7,881 nt of DNA, taken from NCBI GenBank assembly GCA_905236295.1, contig CAJOQF010000031.1, positions 1 through 7,881 of the forward strand, read 5' to 3'. Of the stretch, positions 1 through 6,811 are shown piece by piece. Each line of letters begins with the position of its first letter. The stretch's first letter is position 1. The notes beneath the pieces were generated by a model. It made no database searches and had not been told where the DNA came from. It saw only the letters and a program-made list of their open reading frames with translations. The DNA comes from an uncultured Eubacterium sp. (lineage in GTDB: Bacteria; Bacillota; Clostridia; Lachnospirales; Lachnospiraceae). A program made the translations under genes and the position numbers.

Positions 1-1072
1 CCTGCAAGCCGGCATCAAACGCAGGCGAATCCTCGTCTATGCCCTTTGCATAGACACCGTACGGAAGGCTGTAGTTTTCTGCCATCGAATTTGTCACAGT
101 CGCAACCTCTATACCTATATACGGCACGCTCTTTCCCTGTTTTATAGTGTCTACAATAGATACGAGTTCATCTGCGTATATAGCGTTGAGAGTCCCGGTT
201 GACTGCGGCAATTCCACTTCATTCGTAACGACCCCGAGCACCTTACCGCTGCTGTCCAGTATCAGTGCCAGTCCCTCTGCCTTTGATGTGATGTCAGTCA
301 TGAACATGGAATAATTGCGATCGGCTATGCTTACCTCATTGCCAAGCGAGGTGACAAACCCGGAAACAACCGAGAAGTTGACTCCCAACGGCGCTCCGAC
401 CGCGACAACGCTCATCCCCCTCTTCATGGATTTATTTCCGGAAATATTCGCTGCCTTAATGTGTTTTAATACATCCGACGGAATATTTTCCTTCTTTACG
501 GATACCACCGCAAGTCCCGTCAGAGAATCAAATCCCTTCATCTGAGCTTCTACGGTAAATCCGTTGTGCAGCGTGACCTCAATATCATCCGCACCTTTTA
601 TCACTGAATACTGAGTTAAAATAAACAGTGAGCTTTTTCCCTTTTTGAATACAATACCGCAGCCCTGATAATTGCTGGTGTCCGTCGAATCGAACCAGTC
701 TGTATCATTTGAGCGGGCTGTGACCGTCACCACATATCCATCGGCATTCACACCCACATCATACAATTTGGATGTCATCGTCTCATAGGCATCGACATCC
801 AGCACCACATCATTTACAACCACCTGAGGTTCTTCGACCTGCTCCACATCCGAGACATTCTGGTCTTCCGTCTGGTCGGAGACAATCCCCTCGGTGTCGG
901 ATCTCTCCTCCAGGTGATTTTTCATTTGTACATAACAAATAGCCATGACCGTTCCAAACACAGCGCCCAGAACGGCCACGACAATTGCCAGGATAAATAT
1001 TCTTTTTTTGCTCAAGGGCTTTTCCTTTATCACTTCGTTGATAAAGGTAACTTTCTTTTCATCATCCTTCAT
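1..1072 (-). CDS. Membrane-anchored HtrA/DegP-like pseudoprotease with PDZ domain (partial)
   Basis: The frame is open for 357 codons and runs off the left edge; the C-terminus is missing. The order is: a charged cytoplasmic tail (1-23), one TM segment (about 24-48, ILAIVVAVLGAVFGTVMAI), an acidic Glu/Asp/Gln-rich linker (about 54-95), a trypsin-like S1C domain (about 110-312), and the start of a PDZ domain (from about 316; YIGIEV, then GVYAKGIDEDSPAFDAGL). The framework of HtrA proteases is clear: GCGIVFKKG, ILTQYSVIKGAD, GFDSLTGLAVVSV, VAVGAPLGVNFSVVSGFV and MTDITSKAEGLALILDSSGKVLGV. All three catalytic positions are replaced: His by S156 (usual TNxHV), Asp by G186 (usual DLAV), and Ser by G267 (usual GNSGGPL). 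It is therefore expected to be proteolytically inactive, acting as a binding or regulatory protein outside the membrane. The ATG overlaps the stop of the second receiver gene by one base; a weak GGGAA site lies 6 nt upstream. Databases would probably label it trypsin-like serine protease, which could mislead. Confidence 0.85.
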   Translation of the reverse strand, partial: MKDDEKKVTFINEVIKEKPLSKKRIFILAIVVAVLGAVFGTVMAICYVQMKNHLEERSDTEGIVSDQTEDQNVSDVEQVEEPQVVVNDVVLDVDAYETMTSKLYDVGVNADGYVVTVTARSNDTDWFDSTDTSNYQGCGIVFKKGKSSLFILTQYSVIKGADDIEVTLHNGFTVEAQMKGFDSLTGLAVVSVKKENIPSDVLKHIKAANISGNKSMKRGMSVVAVGAPLGVNFSVVSGFVTSLGNEVSIADRNYSMFMTDITSKAEGLALILDSSGKVLGVVTNEVELPQSTGTLNAIYADELVSIVDTIKQGKSVPYIGIEVATVTNSMAENYSLPYGVYAKGIDEDSPAFDAGLQ

Positions 1073-1830
1073 TACTGATTCCCGTTAGCAAAATACTCCT
1101 CAAGTGTGTCCATCAGTTCAGCAGACGGCATAGACTTAAGCAGGTACTTTACAGGCTTTAATGCCAAAGCTGTCTTAACACTGTCTACATCATTGTGCGA
1201 CGTCAAAAACATTACCGGCGGAGCCTCTATGCTTGGCTCTTCCTTTATCATCTCAAGAACCTGCGGTCCGGAGACAACAGGCATCTCATAGTCGAGAAGG
1301 ATAAGGTCAACCTCGTGCTTGGTGAGGAATGTGATTGCCGAAACCCCGGAATTAACTATACTTACTTTGTATTTTCCGGACAGAATCTGCTTCATTGCTC
1401 TGAGTGAGACCGCATTGTCATCAACTACAAGGATATGCTTTTTTATCATTTCCTTTTCTATCATATCAAAGGAGCGATCCAACCCCTTTATCAAAGTCTC
1501 TATCTCAACCGGTCTCTCATACATGCTGACAAGGTTGCTCTCTTTGATGATCTTTTTGACATCATCGACCTCGGTGTAGTTGCCGACAACGTGGAGATGT
1601 ACCCCCTCCATAACGATGTCGTTTAAATACACCAGAAGATCACTCTTTACATCATCCTCATCAACCATGTAGAGCATGAAAACCTTATCTTCGTCAGTTT
1701 TCATCTCGGATATCTTTGTGACATCCACGTCTGCTCGTTTTACTATAATATCAGCGTTTTCAAGTCCCTTTTGAGCGGCGTTAACCACAAAACTGCTCGG
1801 TTTCCCGATCAATACCATCTCTTTTTTCAT
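1072..1830 (-). CDS. Degenerate receiver-receiver tandem protein, copy 2
   Basis: A 252-residue paralogue of the preceding gene with the same two-domain plan. The C-terminal receiver has D137/D138 (ILVVDDN), phospho-acceptor D180 (LILLDYEMPVVSGPQVLEM), T210 and K232, again followed by Ser (KSMP) instead of Pro. The N-terminal receiver-like domain again lacks the acidic pair (LIGK) and phospho-acceptor (VFMLYMVD) and has YERPVE where a receiver has Lys-Pro. Counting by eye, the receivers of the two copies are about three-quarters identical, while the N-terminal halves are nearer 45%. This points to a local duplication followed by divergence of the N-terminal half. The TAA stop shares its last base with the ATG of the HtrA-like gene (TAATG), so the two products are probably made together. 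No output domain is present. The role is inferred as a second acceptor or competing partner of the upstream hybrid kinase. Confidence 0.85.
   Translation of the reverse strand: MKKEMVLIGKPSSFVVNAAQKGLENADIIVKRADVDVTKISEMKTDEDKVFMLYMVDEDDVKSDLLVYLNDIVMEGVHLHVVGNYTEVDDVKKIIKESNLVSMYERPVEIETLIKGLDRSFDMIEKEMIKKHILVVDDNAVSLRAMKQILSGKYKVSIVNSGVSAITFLTKHEVDLILLDYEMPVVSGPQVLEMIKEEPSIEAPPVMFLTSHNDVDSVKTALALKPVKYLLKSMPSAELMDTLEEYFANGNQ
1238..1270. repeat. 33-nt identical block shared by the two receiver genes (copy at 1238)
   Basis: This 33-nt segment is identical to 1994-2026, in the same orientation and 756 nt apart. Both encode the GPQVLEMIKEEP helix of the receiver domains. It is a remnant of the tandem gene duplication rather than a mobile repeat. 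Bases on either side differ. Confidence 0.85.
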
Positions 1831-1833
1831 ATA

Positions 1834-2589
1834 TTACCTCGTAGCAAAATACTCTTCCAGAGTTGCGATAAGCTCCTGTGGCGGAAGTGATTTCAATAAA
1901 TATTTTACAGGGTTGAGGGCGAGAGCTGTCTGTACGCTCTTCGCATCATTCTTTGCTGTCAGGAACATTACCGGTGGGCACTTTATCGTAGGTTCTTCCT
2001 TTATCATCTCAAGAACCTGCGGTCCGTTTACAACCGGCATCTCATAATCCAACAGGATCAGATCGACATCTGTCTTTAACAGGAATGCGATGGCTGAAAC
2101 TCCGGAATTAACTATATAAACCGTAAACTTGTTTGAGAGGATATCCCTCATGGTTCTCAGGGATACCGGATTGTCATCCACGACAAGTATACTTTTTTTA
2201 GAGCGCTCCTTCTCGACTGCGGAGAAGAATCCGTTCAGCTCGCTTACGACTTTGTTTACATCAACCGGCCGCTCAAAAATCTTTACGTTGCGGCTTTCCT
2301 TAATGTATTCCTTTACTTCAAACAACTCCTGCGGGTTGCCGATCACAATGAGGTGTATGTGTTCCTCAGCTATTAACTCTTTGATATAGACCAGCAGATC
2401 GACCTTCACATCCTCGGCATCAGTTATATAGAAGAGGTAGACACTGTTTTCTTTTTCCCTGATCTCGTTTATAGATGTGACGCTGGGTTCCGCCCTCTTT
2501 ATCACCATCTCATCCGCCATCATTCCCTTCTCAACAGCGTTTACCATGAAACTTTTTAATTTACCTATAAGTACAACTTCTTTTACCAT
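1834..2589 (-). CDS. Degenerate receiver-receiver tandem protein, copy 1
   Basis: A 251-residue soluble protein. The C-terminal half (about 131-250) is a canonical receiver: D138/D139 after ILVVDDN, phospho-acceptor D181 in LILLDYEMPVVNGPQVLEM, T211 and K233; the residue after K233 is Ser (KSLP), where most receivers have Pro. The N-terminal half (1-125) has a receiver-like order of strands and helices (VVLIGK, MVIKRA, VYLFYI, HLIVIG, VKIFERPVD). It lacks the acidic pair (GK instead of DD) and the phospho-acceptor (Tyr/Ile at the end of strand 3), and has Arg-Pro in place of Lys-Pro. I infer a pseudoreceiver. There is no DNA-binding, cyclase or enzyme domain, so output must be through protein contact or by relay. 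The gene starts 12 nt after the hybrid kinase stop with a weak AGGA site (2593-2596). A paralogue follows directly. The likely role is phosphoryl acceptor for the HPt domain of the upstream kinase. Confidence 0.85.
   Translation of the reverse strand: MVKEVVLIGKLKSFMVNAVEKGMMADEMVIKRAEPSVTSINEIREKENSVYLFYITDAEDVKVDLLVYIKELIAEEHIHLIVIGNPQELFEVKEYIKESRNVKIFERPVDVNKVVSELNGFFSAVEKERSKKSILVVDDNPVSLRTMRDILSNKFTVYIVNSGVSAIAFLLKTDVDLILLDYEMPVVNGPQVLEMIKEEPTIKCPPVMFLTAKNDAKSVQTALALNPVKYLLKSLPPQELIATLEEYFATR
1837..1840 (-). promoter_or_regulatory. Ribosome binding site of the second tandem receiver gene
   Basis: GAGG on the minus strand, 6 nt before the ATG at 1830. It lies inside the last codons of copy 1, ending directly before its TAA stop. 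Only 3 nt separate that stop from the next start, so translation of the two copies is probably coupled. Confidence 0.6.
1994..2026. repeat. 33-nt identical block shared by the two receiver genes (copy at 1994)
   Basis: Partner of the block at 1238-1270, in the first receiver gene, encoding the same GPQVLEMIKEEP stretch. Identity at this length could allow homologous exchange between the two genes. Confidence 0.85.
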
Positions 2590-2601
2590 AGTTCCTATCC
2601 A

Positions 2602-5328
2602 TTAAATTCCTAAAATACTGACATAACTTATTATGCCTTCGTGATCAGCTTCTGTCAAAAGACGTTTGAGCGTCTCATAGTTTTCTTTTAATTCATCAGG
2701 TATATTGTATCCGCTCAACTCATCCATTATACAGTCGGCACTGGAAATGTCAAACACCTGAACAAATTCTTTTATTCCAAGGAACGCTTCATATAATTCT
2801 TCCTTGGTGATCACAGGCGCATCCTTTTTGTCGGCATCATCCGACTCATTCATCGGCGCAAGATAATCGACATATGCTCTGTAGTGTTCCAAAAATTCCG
2901 GCGTCTTGCTCTTTATGGTCTCTTCATTGGTTGCATTGCCGGCGGCTTCAAGCATCTCCGCCTCACGGCTTAGCTCCATAGCTCCTATAATGCGCGCGGA
3001 ACTCTTTATCGAGTGAACCAGGACCGTATATTCCTTGTAGTTCTCCTCTATCAGATAATATTTGATCTTTGCAATATTATCCATGATAAACATCTGGAAG
3101 GTGTTTACCGCTTCCAAAAGGATATCCGGTCTGCCGCTGCACGCCTCAAGCGCCACTTCGTAATCTATTCCATCAAGAGACTTTAGCAGCTGTTGCTTTT
3201 GTTCCTTGCTGCTTCCCTGAACTTCCGTTTCGATAAACCGTATATCTCCCGGTAGTATGACCTTGTCCTCAGGAAGATGATCCATAAGTTTCTTCTCGAG
3301 AGTCGCTCCGTCAATAGGCTTCGCGAGGTAGTCCGTGAGTCCTTCCCTCAAATACATATCCTTTGCTCCGCCGATTACATTTGCGGTGAGCATAATTACC
3401 GGAACATCCCTGTTCGGGTTCGATTTATCGTTATTAATTTTATGGAAGGTTTCTATTCCATCCATATGCGGCATTCTGTGATCCATAAAAATGAGATCGT
3501 ATTTATTTTTCTTTGTGAGCTCTATGGCAGCTTCACCGCTCATAGCCACGTCAACCCTGATGCCTGTGGATTCGAGCAGCATCTCGACTACCGTAAGATT
3601 GATCTTGGTATCGTCCACCACGAGTATACTAACATCAGGTGCATGGAACTGCTCGTTGTATGTATCCTGCTTCATCAGCCTGTTTTTATATGAATTGTTG
3701 AGCTTTCCTATCGGTTCCCAACTGATAACTCTCTGCTTTATAGTAAACGAGAACTTGGATCCCTTCCCGTATTCACTCTCAACCTTGAGCTCGGAGTCCA
3801 TGACACCAAGCAGGTTTTTAACGATCGGTATACCGAGTCCCGTGCCGTCAATCGACTTGTTGCGTTCTTTATCAAGCCTCTCAAACGGCTCAAACAACCT
3901 GTCCAGATCCTTTTCCTTTATACCGATCCCGCTGTCCTCGACTATCACAGTGAGGAAAATATGCTCACCATCCATCTTCTCATATTGGGCTGACAGCTTT
4001 ACAAATCCCTCTTCCGTGTATTTTACAGCGTTGTTTACCAGGTTAAGCATAACCTGTCTTATACGGATCTCATCTCCGTAAATAAACGACGGAAACGATT
4101 CGTCAACATTTATCTCAAGATTGATATTTTTGCTTTGGGCGCGCTTCCTTACCATGGTCAGAACATCGATCATAGTATTCGTCACCCTGTACTCACTGTT
4201 TAGAACGTTATCCCTCTCGGAATCCAATCGCGAAAATTCGAGGATATCGTCTATTAGTTCCATCAACACATCACCTGAAATCTGGATGGTGTTGGCAAAT
4301 TCCCGCACATCCTTTGAAATATCGGAGCGAAGTATCATCTCATCCATTCCAAGGATAGCATTTATCGGAGTCCTCAGCTCGTGCGACATCGCCGAGAGGA
4401 AATTCGTCTGAGTCTTATTATGTGACTCTATGAGATTCAGCTCCGTCTCTATTTTGGACATGGTGTTGGTGAGCCGAATAATGGTAACAAGTATGATCTC
4501 GTTTACGACCATCACTATGCCAAGAGCTACTGTGAGAATGATCAAAAACATCTCAATCTTGACAAAGTTGTACTGGATCGCTTCAAATCCCATCATGCTC
4601 AAAACGACGTCTTCGCCGATTTTTCTTGTGGGGATTTCCGAAATCTCATATATAAAAACGCTGAGCAAAATTGCTTCAACAAATGATAACAGTGTTATCC
4701 AGATGCCTGCGGATGAAAACTGAGCTGCGCGAAAACTTTTTTGTTCATTGGACGGGTATTTCACATAGACCATACCGAGTCCGATGTTGCCCTTTATCCG
4801 GTCCGGCATGTACCTGTAGTAGAGCCATGTCGCAAACGGGATCGCAAGACAGAACGGAAGCACAAAGAATATCGTCTCAACAAGCGACATATCGGTTGAT
4901 CGCCACATCAAAACTGCTATGAGGTAATACAGCGGTATGATTACCGCGCACGAAATCACAGCCGTAGCAACCACGGAAACCGGTTTTTTGTACCATCCGA
5001 ATCTTGCAATATGTCCGGCACCTATTATCACGATTATGTGGAGAAACATGGGATAGAGCTCACTGATATCTCCGTGCATCACGATAAGCTGGACAAAGAA
5101 GTTTATAAAAAATGTAACCAGTCCAAAACGCGGGCCGCATATACCTGCACCAACACCGACTATGGTGGTGGTTATGCAGAGTATCCAGCCAAAAGGTCCG
5201 CCCACAATATAAGAACCCGCACTGAAAATACTGACAACAACGCCGAATATCGTAGCTACCAGCAGTGACCAGGCAAAGTTTTTCGCCGCATAGGAGCGCA
5301 TATACGCACTGAAATATCCCTCAAACAT
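2602..5328 (-). CDS. Multi-pass membrane hybrid histidine kinase (HisKA-HATPase-REC-HPt)
   Basis: A 908-residue tripartite hybrid kinase. The N-terminal third is a membrane domain with about eight hydrophobic segments (roughly 18-38, 44-62, 66-84, 92-108, 116-141, 152-170, 207-228, 259-284), with almost no extracytoplasmic domain. Then follow HisKA with H316 in SAMSHELRTPINAILG; HATPase with N box (N429, N433), G1 (DSGIGI, 465-470) and G2 (GTGLGI, 495-500); a receiver (about 566-685) with D572/D573, phospho-acceptor D616 (FMDHRMPHMDG), T648 and K670-P671; and an HPt domain (about 715-822) with H772 in VHSIKSSARIIGA. A further helical region of about 70 residues (838-908) ends the protein. All relay residues are present, so autophosphorylation at H316 and transfer to D616 and H772 is expected from family knowledge. 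No output domain exists in the chain. The next gene, a receiver protein, begins 12 nt downstream and is the natural acceptor. The signal sensed is unknown; the membrane domain matches no family I can name. Confidence 0.95.
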   Translation of the reverse strand: MFEGYFSAYMRSYAAKNFAWSLLVATIFGVVVSIFSAGSYIVGGPFGWILCITTTIVGVGAGICGPRFGLVTFFINFFVQLIVMHGDISELYPMFLHIIVIIGAGHIARFGWYKKPVSVVATAVISCAVIIPLYYLIAVLMWRSTDMSLVETIFFVLPFCLAIPFATWLYYRYMPDRIKGNIGLGMVYVKYPSNEQKSFRAAQFSSAGIWITLLSFVEAILLSVFIYEISEIPTRKIGEDVVLSMMGFEAIQYNFVKIEMFLIILTVALGIVMVVNEIILVTIIRLTNTMSKIETELNLIESHNKTQTNFLSAMSHELRTPINAILGMDEMILRSDISKDVREFANTIQISGDVLMELIDDILEFSRLDSERDNVLNSEYRVTNTMIDVLTMVRKRAQSKNINLEINVDESFPSFIYGDEIRIRQVMLNLVNNAVKYTEEGFVKLSAQYEKMDGEHIFLTVIVEDSGIGIKEKDLDRLFEPFERLDKERNKSIDGTGLGIPIVKNLLGVMDSELKVESEYGKGSKFSFTIKQRVISWEPIGKLNNSYKNRLMKQDTYNEQFHAPDVSILVVDDTKINLTVVEMLLESTGIRVDVAMSGEAAIELTKKNKYDLIFMDHRMPHMDGIETFHKINNDKSNPNRDVPVIMLTANVIGGAKDMYLREGLTDYLAKPIDGATLEKKLMDHLPEDKVILPGDIRFIETEVQGSSKEQKQQLLKSLDGIDYEVALEACSGRPDILLEAVNTFQMFIMDNIAKIKYYLIEENYKEYTVLVHSIKSSARIIGAMELSREAEMLEAAGNATNEETIKSKTPEFLEHYRAYVDYLAPMNESDDADKKDAPVITKEELYEAFLGIKEFVQVFDISSADCIMDELSGYNIPDELKENYETLKRLLTEADHEGIISYVSILGI

Positions 5329-5400
5329 ATAACGTATTCCTCACTCTATAAAAACTTCATCTTTACGGCAAATCTTATAGCTAGTTTACACTTATTTTAT
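5329..5400 (-). other. 72-nt intergenic gap before the hybrid kinase operon
   Basis: This is the only real non-coding gap in the window, between the sensor kinase stop and the hybrid kinase ATG. It is A/T-rich. Read on the minus strand it contains a TATAAG box (5374-5379; 5 of 6 matches to TATAAT) without a recognisable -35 element at 16-18 nt. A second box, TATAGA (5345-5350), has the poor upstream match TTTGCC at 16 nt, but it lies so close to the ribosome binding site that a transcript starting there would lack it. There is a weak CTATAA/TTATAG inverted pair with a long loop and no U-run, so I do not call a terminator. The gap may hold a promoter for the downstream block, but the sequence alone does not decide it. 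Confidence 0.3.
5339..5342 (-). promoter_or_regulatory. Ribosome binding site of the hybrid kinase gene
   Basis: GAGG on the minus strand (within GTGAGGAA), 10 nt before the ATG at 5328. The spacing is a little long but acceptable. It supports MFEGYF as the N-terminus. Confidence 0.55.
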
Positions 5401-6810
5401 TCAGTTCGCAAGCGGTAAAGAGAATGTAAATTCGGTTCCTGCATCCACCGTACTGACCACCGTGATATTCTCATCATGCGAGGTTATAATATCCTTTACA
5501 ATTGACAGTCCGAGCCCGCTTCCTCTCTTGTCTTTACCTCTTGATATATCGGTTTTGTAGAAGCGATCGAATATCTTGTTGAGCGATTCTTTCGGAATAC
5601 CGATCCCGTGATCCTTCACCGAGACATAGACCTTCTCGTTTCGAACCGTCGTCTCGATATCAATAGACGAATCCATATCGGAAAACTTGAGCGCATTGTC
5701 TACCAGATTATGCATTACCTGCTCAATTCTTGACATATCCGCGCTCACCATCAGCTCGTCTCCCGTCAACACAAGATTAAACATGATATTCTTCTCGATA
5801 CATCTCTGCTCAAACGAACGGACTGTCTGTTTTATGATATCATTGATATCAAAAGAGGTGACATCAAGCATCACGCCGCCCTTTGCGGCATACTTGTTGA
5901 GCTCGATAATGCTCTCCGACAGCTTGGTGAGTCGGTTTGTCTCAAAAAGACAGATATCAAAATACTTGCTCTGCATCTCCGGTGGGATAGTCCCGTCCGC
6001 CATAGCCTGGATATACCCTTTGAGCGACGTGAGCGGTGATCTGAAATCATGCGAAACATTTGAGATAAATTTGCGCTGATCCTCCTCAAGCGTGTTCAAC
6101 TGATGCGCCATATAGGCTATAGATGCGCTGAGCGAACCTATCTCGTCGCCGGTATTGTATTCGAGTTTCTTCTCGAAGTTTCCGTTTACATATTCAGCAG
6201 CCGCAATGCTCAGCTTCTTCACTCTTGCGTTTGGGATCCACACAAGCAGAATCACAAAGATCACAAAGAGTATGATCGTCATAAGGTACACAACATATAC
6301 GGTGCCGAGCTGCCTATTGACCTCCTCCTCTATGACCGATATCGGAGTGTGCATAAACACATAGCCTCTCACCGAATAATTGCTGGTGATCGGAGCGTAC
6401 ACAGACAATGTCCTCGAGTTGAACTGACCGTAGAAATCACCTATCGAGTAAGTCTTTCCTCCGAGACTTGTTATATCAAACTCATCTATCTGTATAGAAT
6501 TTATCTTGTCCGGGTTTTCGCTCGTAAACCACACTGTACCCTGACTCGTGATAAGCCAGACCTCTGATTCCAGATAGTCGGCAAGGATAGATACCGGTGT
6601 TTTTATATCGTCCAGTGCGATCATCGTAGAGCCAAGCCTTGAGCCATACGTCTCGGCGATGCTGTAACAGGTCTTGTGCATGTCATTCGAAGCTGCCTCG
6701 ACCTCTTGCCGGAATGCTCTCTGATACCCAAAGGTGGATATCATAACCATACCCGCGATCGCAAATATCACAAAAAATATTATCAGTTTAGAATTAAGTG
6801 AAAATCTCAT
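5401..6810 (-). CDS. Sensor histidine kinase, HAMP type, partner of the adjacent regulator
   Basis: A 469-residue membrane histidine kinase. TM1 spans about residues 9-29 and TM2 about 171-193. The intervening extracytoplasmic region of about 140 residues contains a PAS/Cache-like stretch (YLESEVWLITSQGTVWFTS, about 79-97). A HAMP linker follows (about 194-247). The dimerisation domain carries the phospho-acceptor H254 in FISNVSHDFRSPLTSLKGY. The ATP-binding domain has an N box (NLVDNALKF, 368-376), G1 box (DHGIGIP, 400-406), F box (about 413-418) and G2 box (GSGLGLS, 430-436). All kinase motifs are intact. The ATG lies one base after the regulator stop, and I see no good ribosome binding site of its own, so translation probably depends on coupling. 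The ligand is unknown. Architecture resembles the WalK/PhoR/ResE group, but I would not assign a specific name. Confidence 0.95.
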   Translation of the reverse strand: MRFSLNSKLIIFFVIFAIAGMVMISTFGYQRAFRQEVEAASNDMHKTCYSIAETYGSRLGSTMIALDDIKTPVSILADYLESEVWLITSQGTVWFTSENPDKINSIQIDEFDITSLGGKTYSIGDFYGQFNSRTLSVYAPITSNYSVRGYVFMHTPISVIEEEVNRQLGTVYVVYLMTIILFVIFVILLVWIPNARVKKLSIAAAEYVNGNFEKKLEYNTGDEIGSLSASIAYMAHQLNTLEEDQRKFISNVSHDFRSPLTSLKGYIQAMADGTIPPEMQSKYFDICLFETNRLTKLSESIIELNKYAAKGGVMLDVTSFDINDIIKQTVRSFEQRCIEKNIMFNLVLTGDELMVSADMSRIEQVMHNLVDNALKFSDMDSSIDIETTVRNEKVYVSVKDHGIGIPKESLNKIFDRFYKTDISRGKDKRGSGLGLSIVKDIITSHDENITVVSTVDAGTEFTFSLPLAN

Positions 6811-6811
6811 T

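Noticed and set aside
1..1072. Active HtrA/DegP serine protease, or a frameshifted pseudogene of one
   Set aside because: The catalytic triad is absent at all three aligned positions, so an active enzyme is unlikely. The frame is open with all framework motifs in order, so decay by frameshift is not supported either.
1238..2026. Mobile element or CRISPR-like repeat
   Set aside because: The 33-nt identical blocks are coding, occur twice only, and sit at equivalent positions in two paralogous genes, which gene duplication explains.
3277..3693. A 138-codon open frame on the plus strand
   Set aside because: It lies antisense to the receiver domain of the hybrid kinase and has no recognisable protein features.
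3491..4081. A 196-codon open frame on the plus strand
   Set aside because: It is antisense to the kinase and receiver region of the hybrid kinase, has low-complexity Ser/Leu/Ile composition and no ribosome binding site or family motif; it is a codon-usage shadow.
5345..5379. Possible terminator between the sensor kinase and hybrid kinase (CTATAA/TTATAG pair)
   Set aside because: The stem is only about six A/T-rich pairs with a loop of more than 20 nt and no following U-run, so it would not form a stable rho-independent terminator.
6103..6567. A 154-codon open frame on the plus strand
   Set aside because: It is antisense to the TM2/HAMP/sensor part of the histidine kinase and rich in His/Tyr/Arg without motifs; a shadow.
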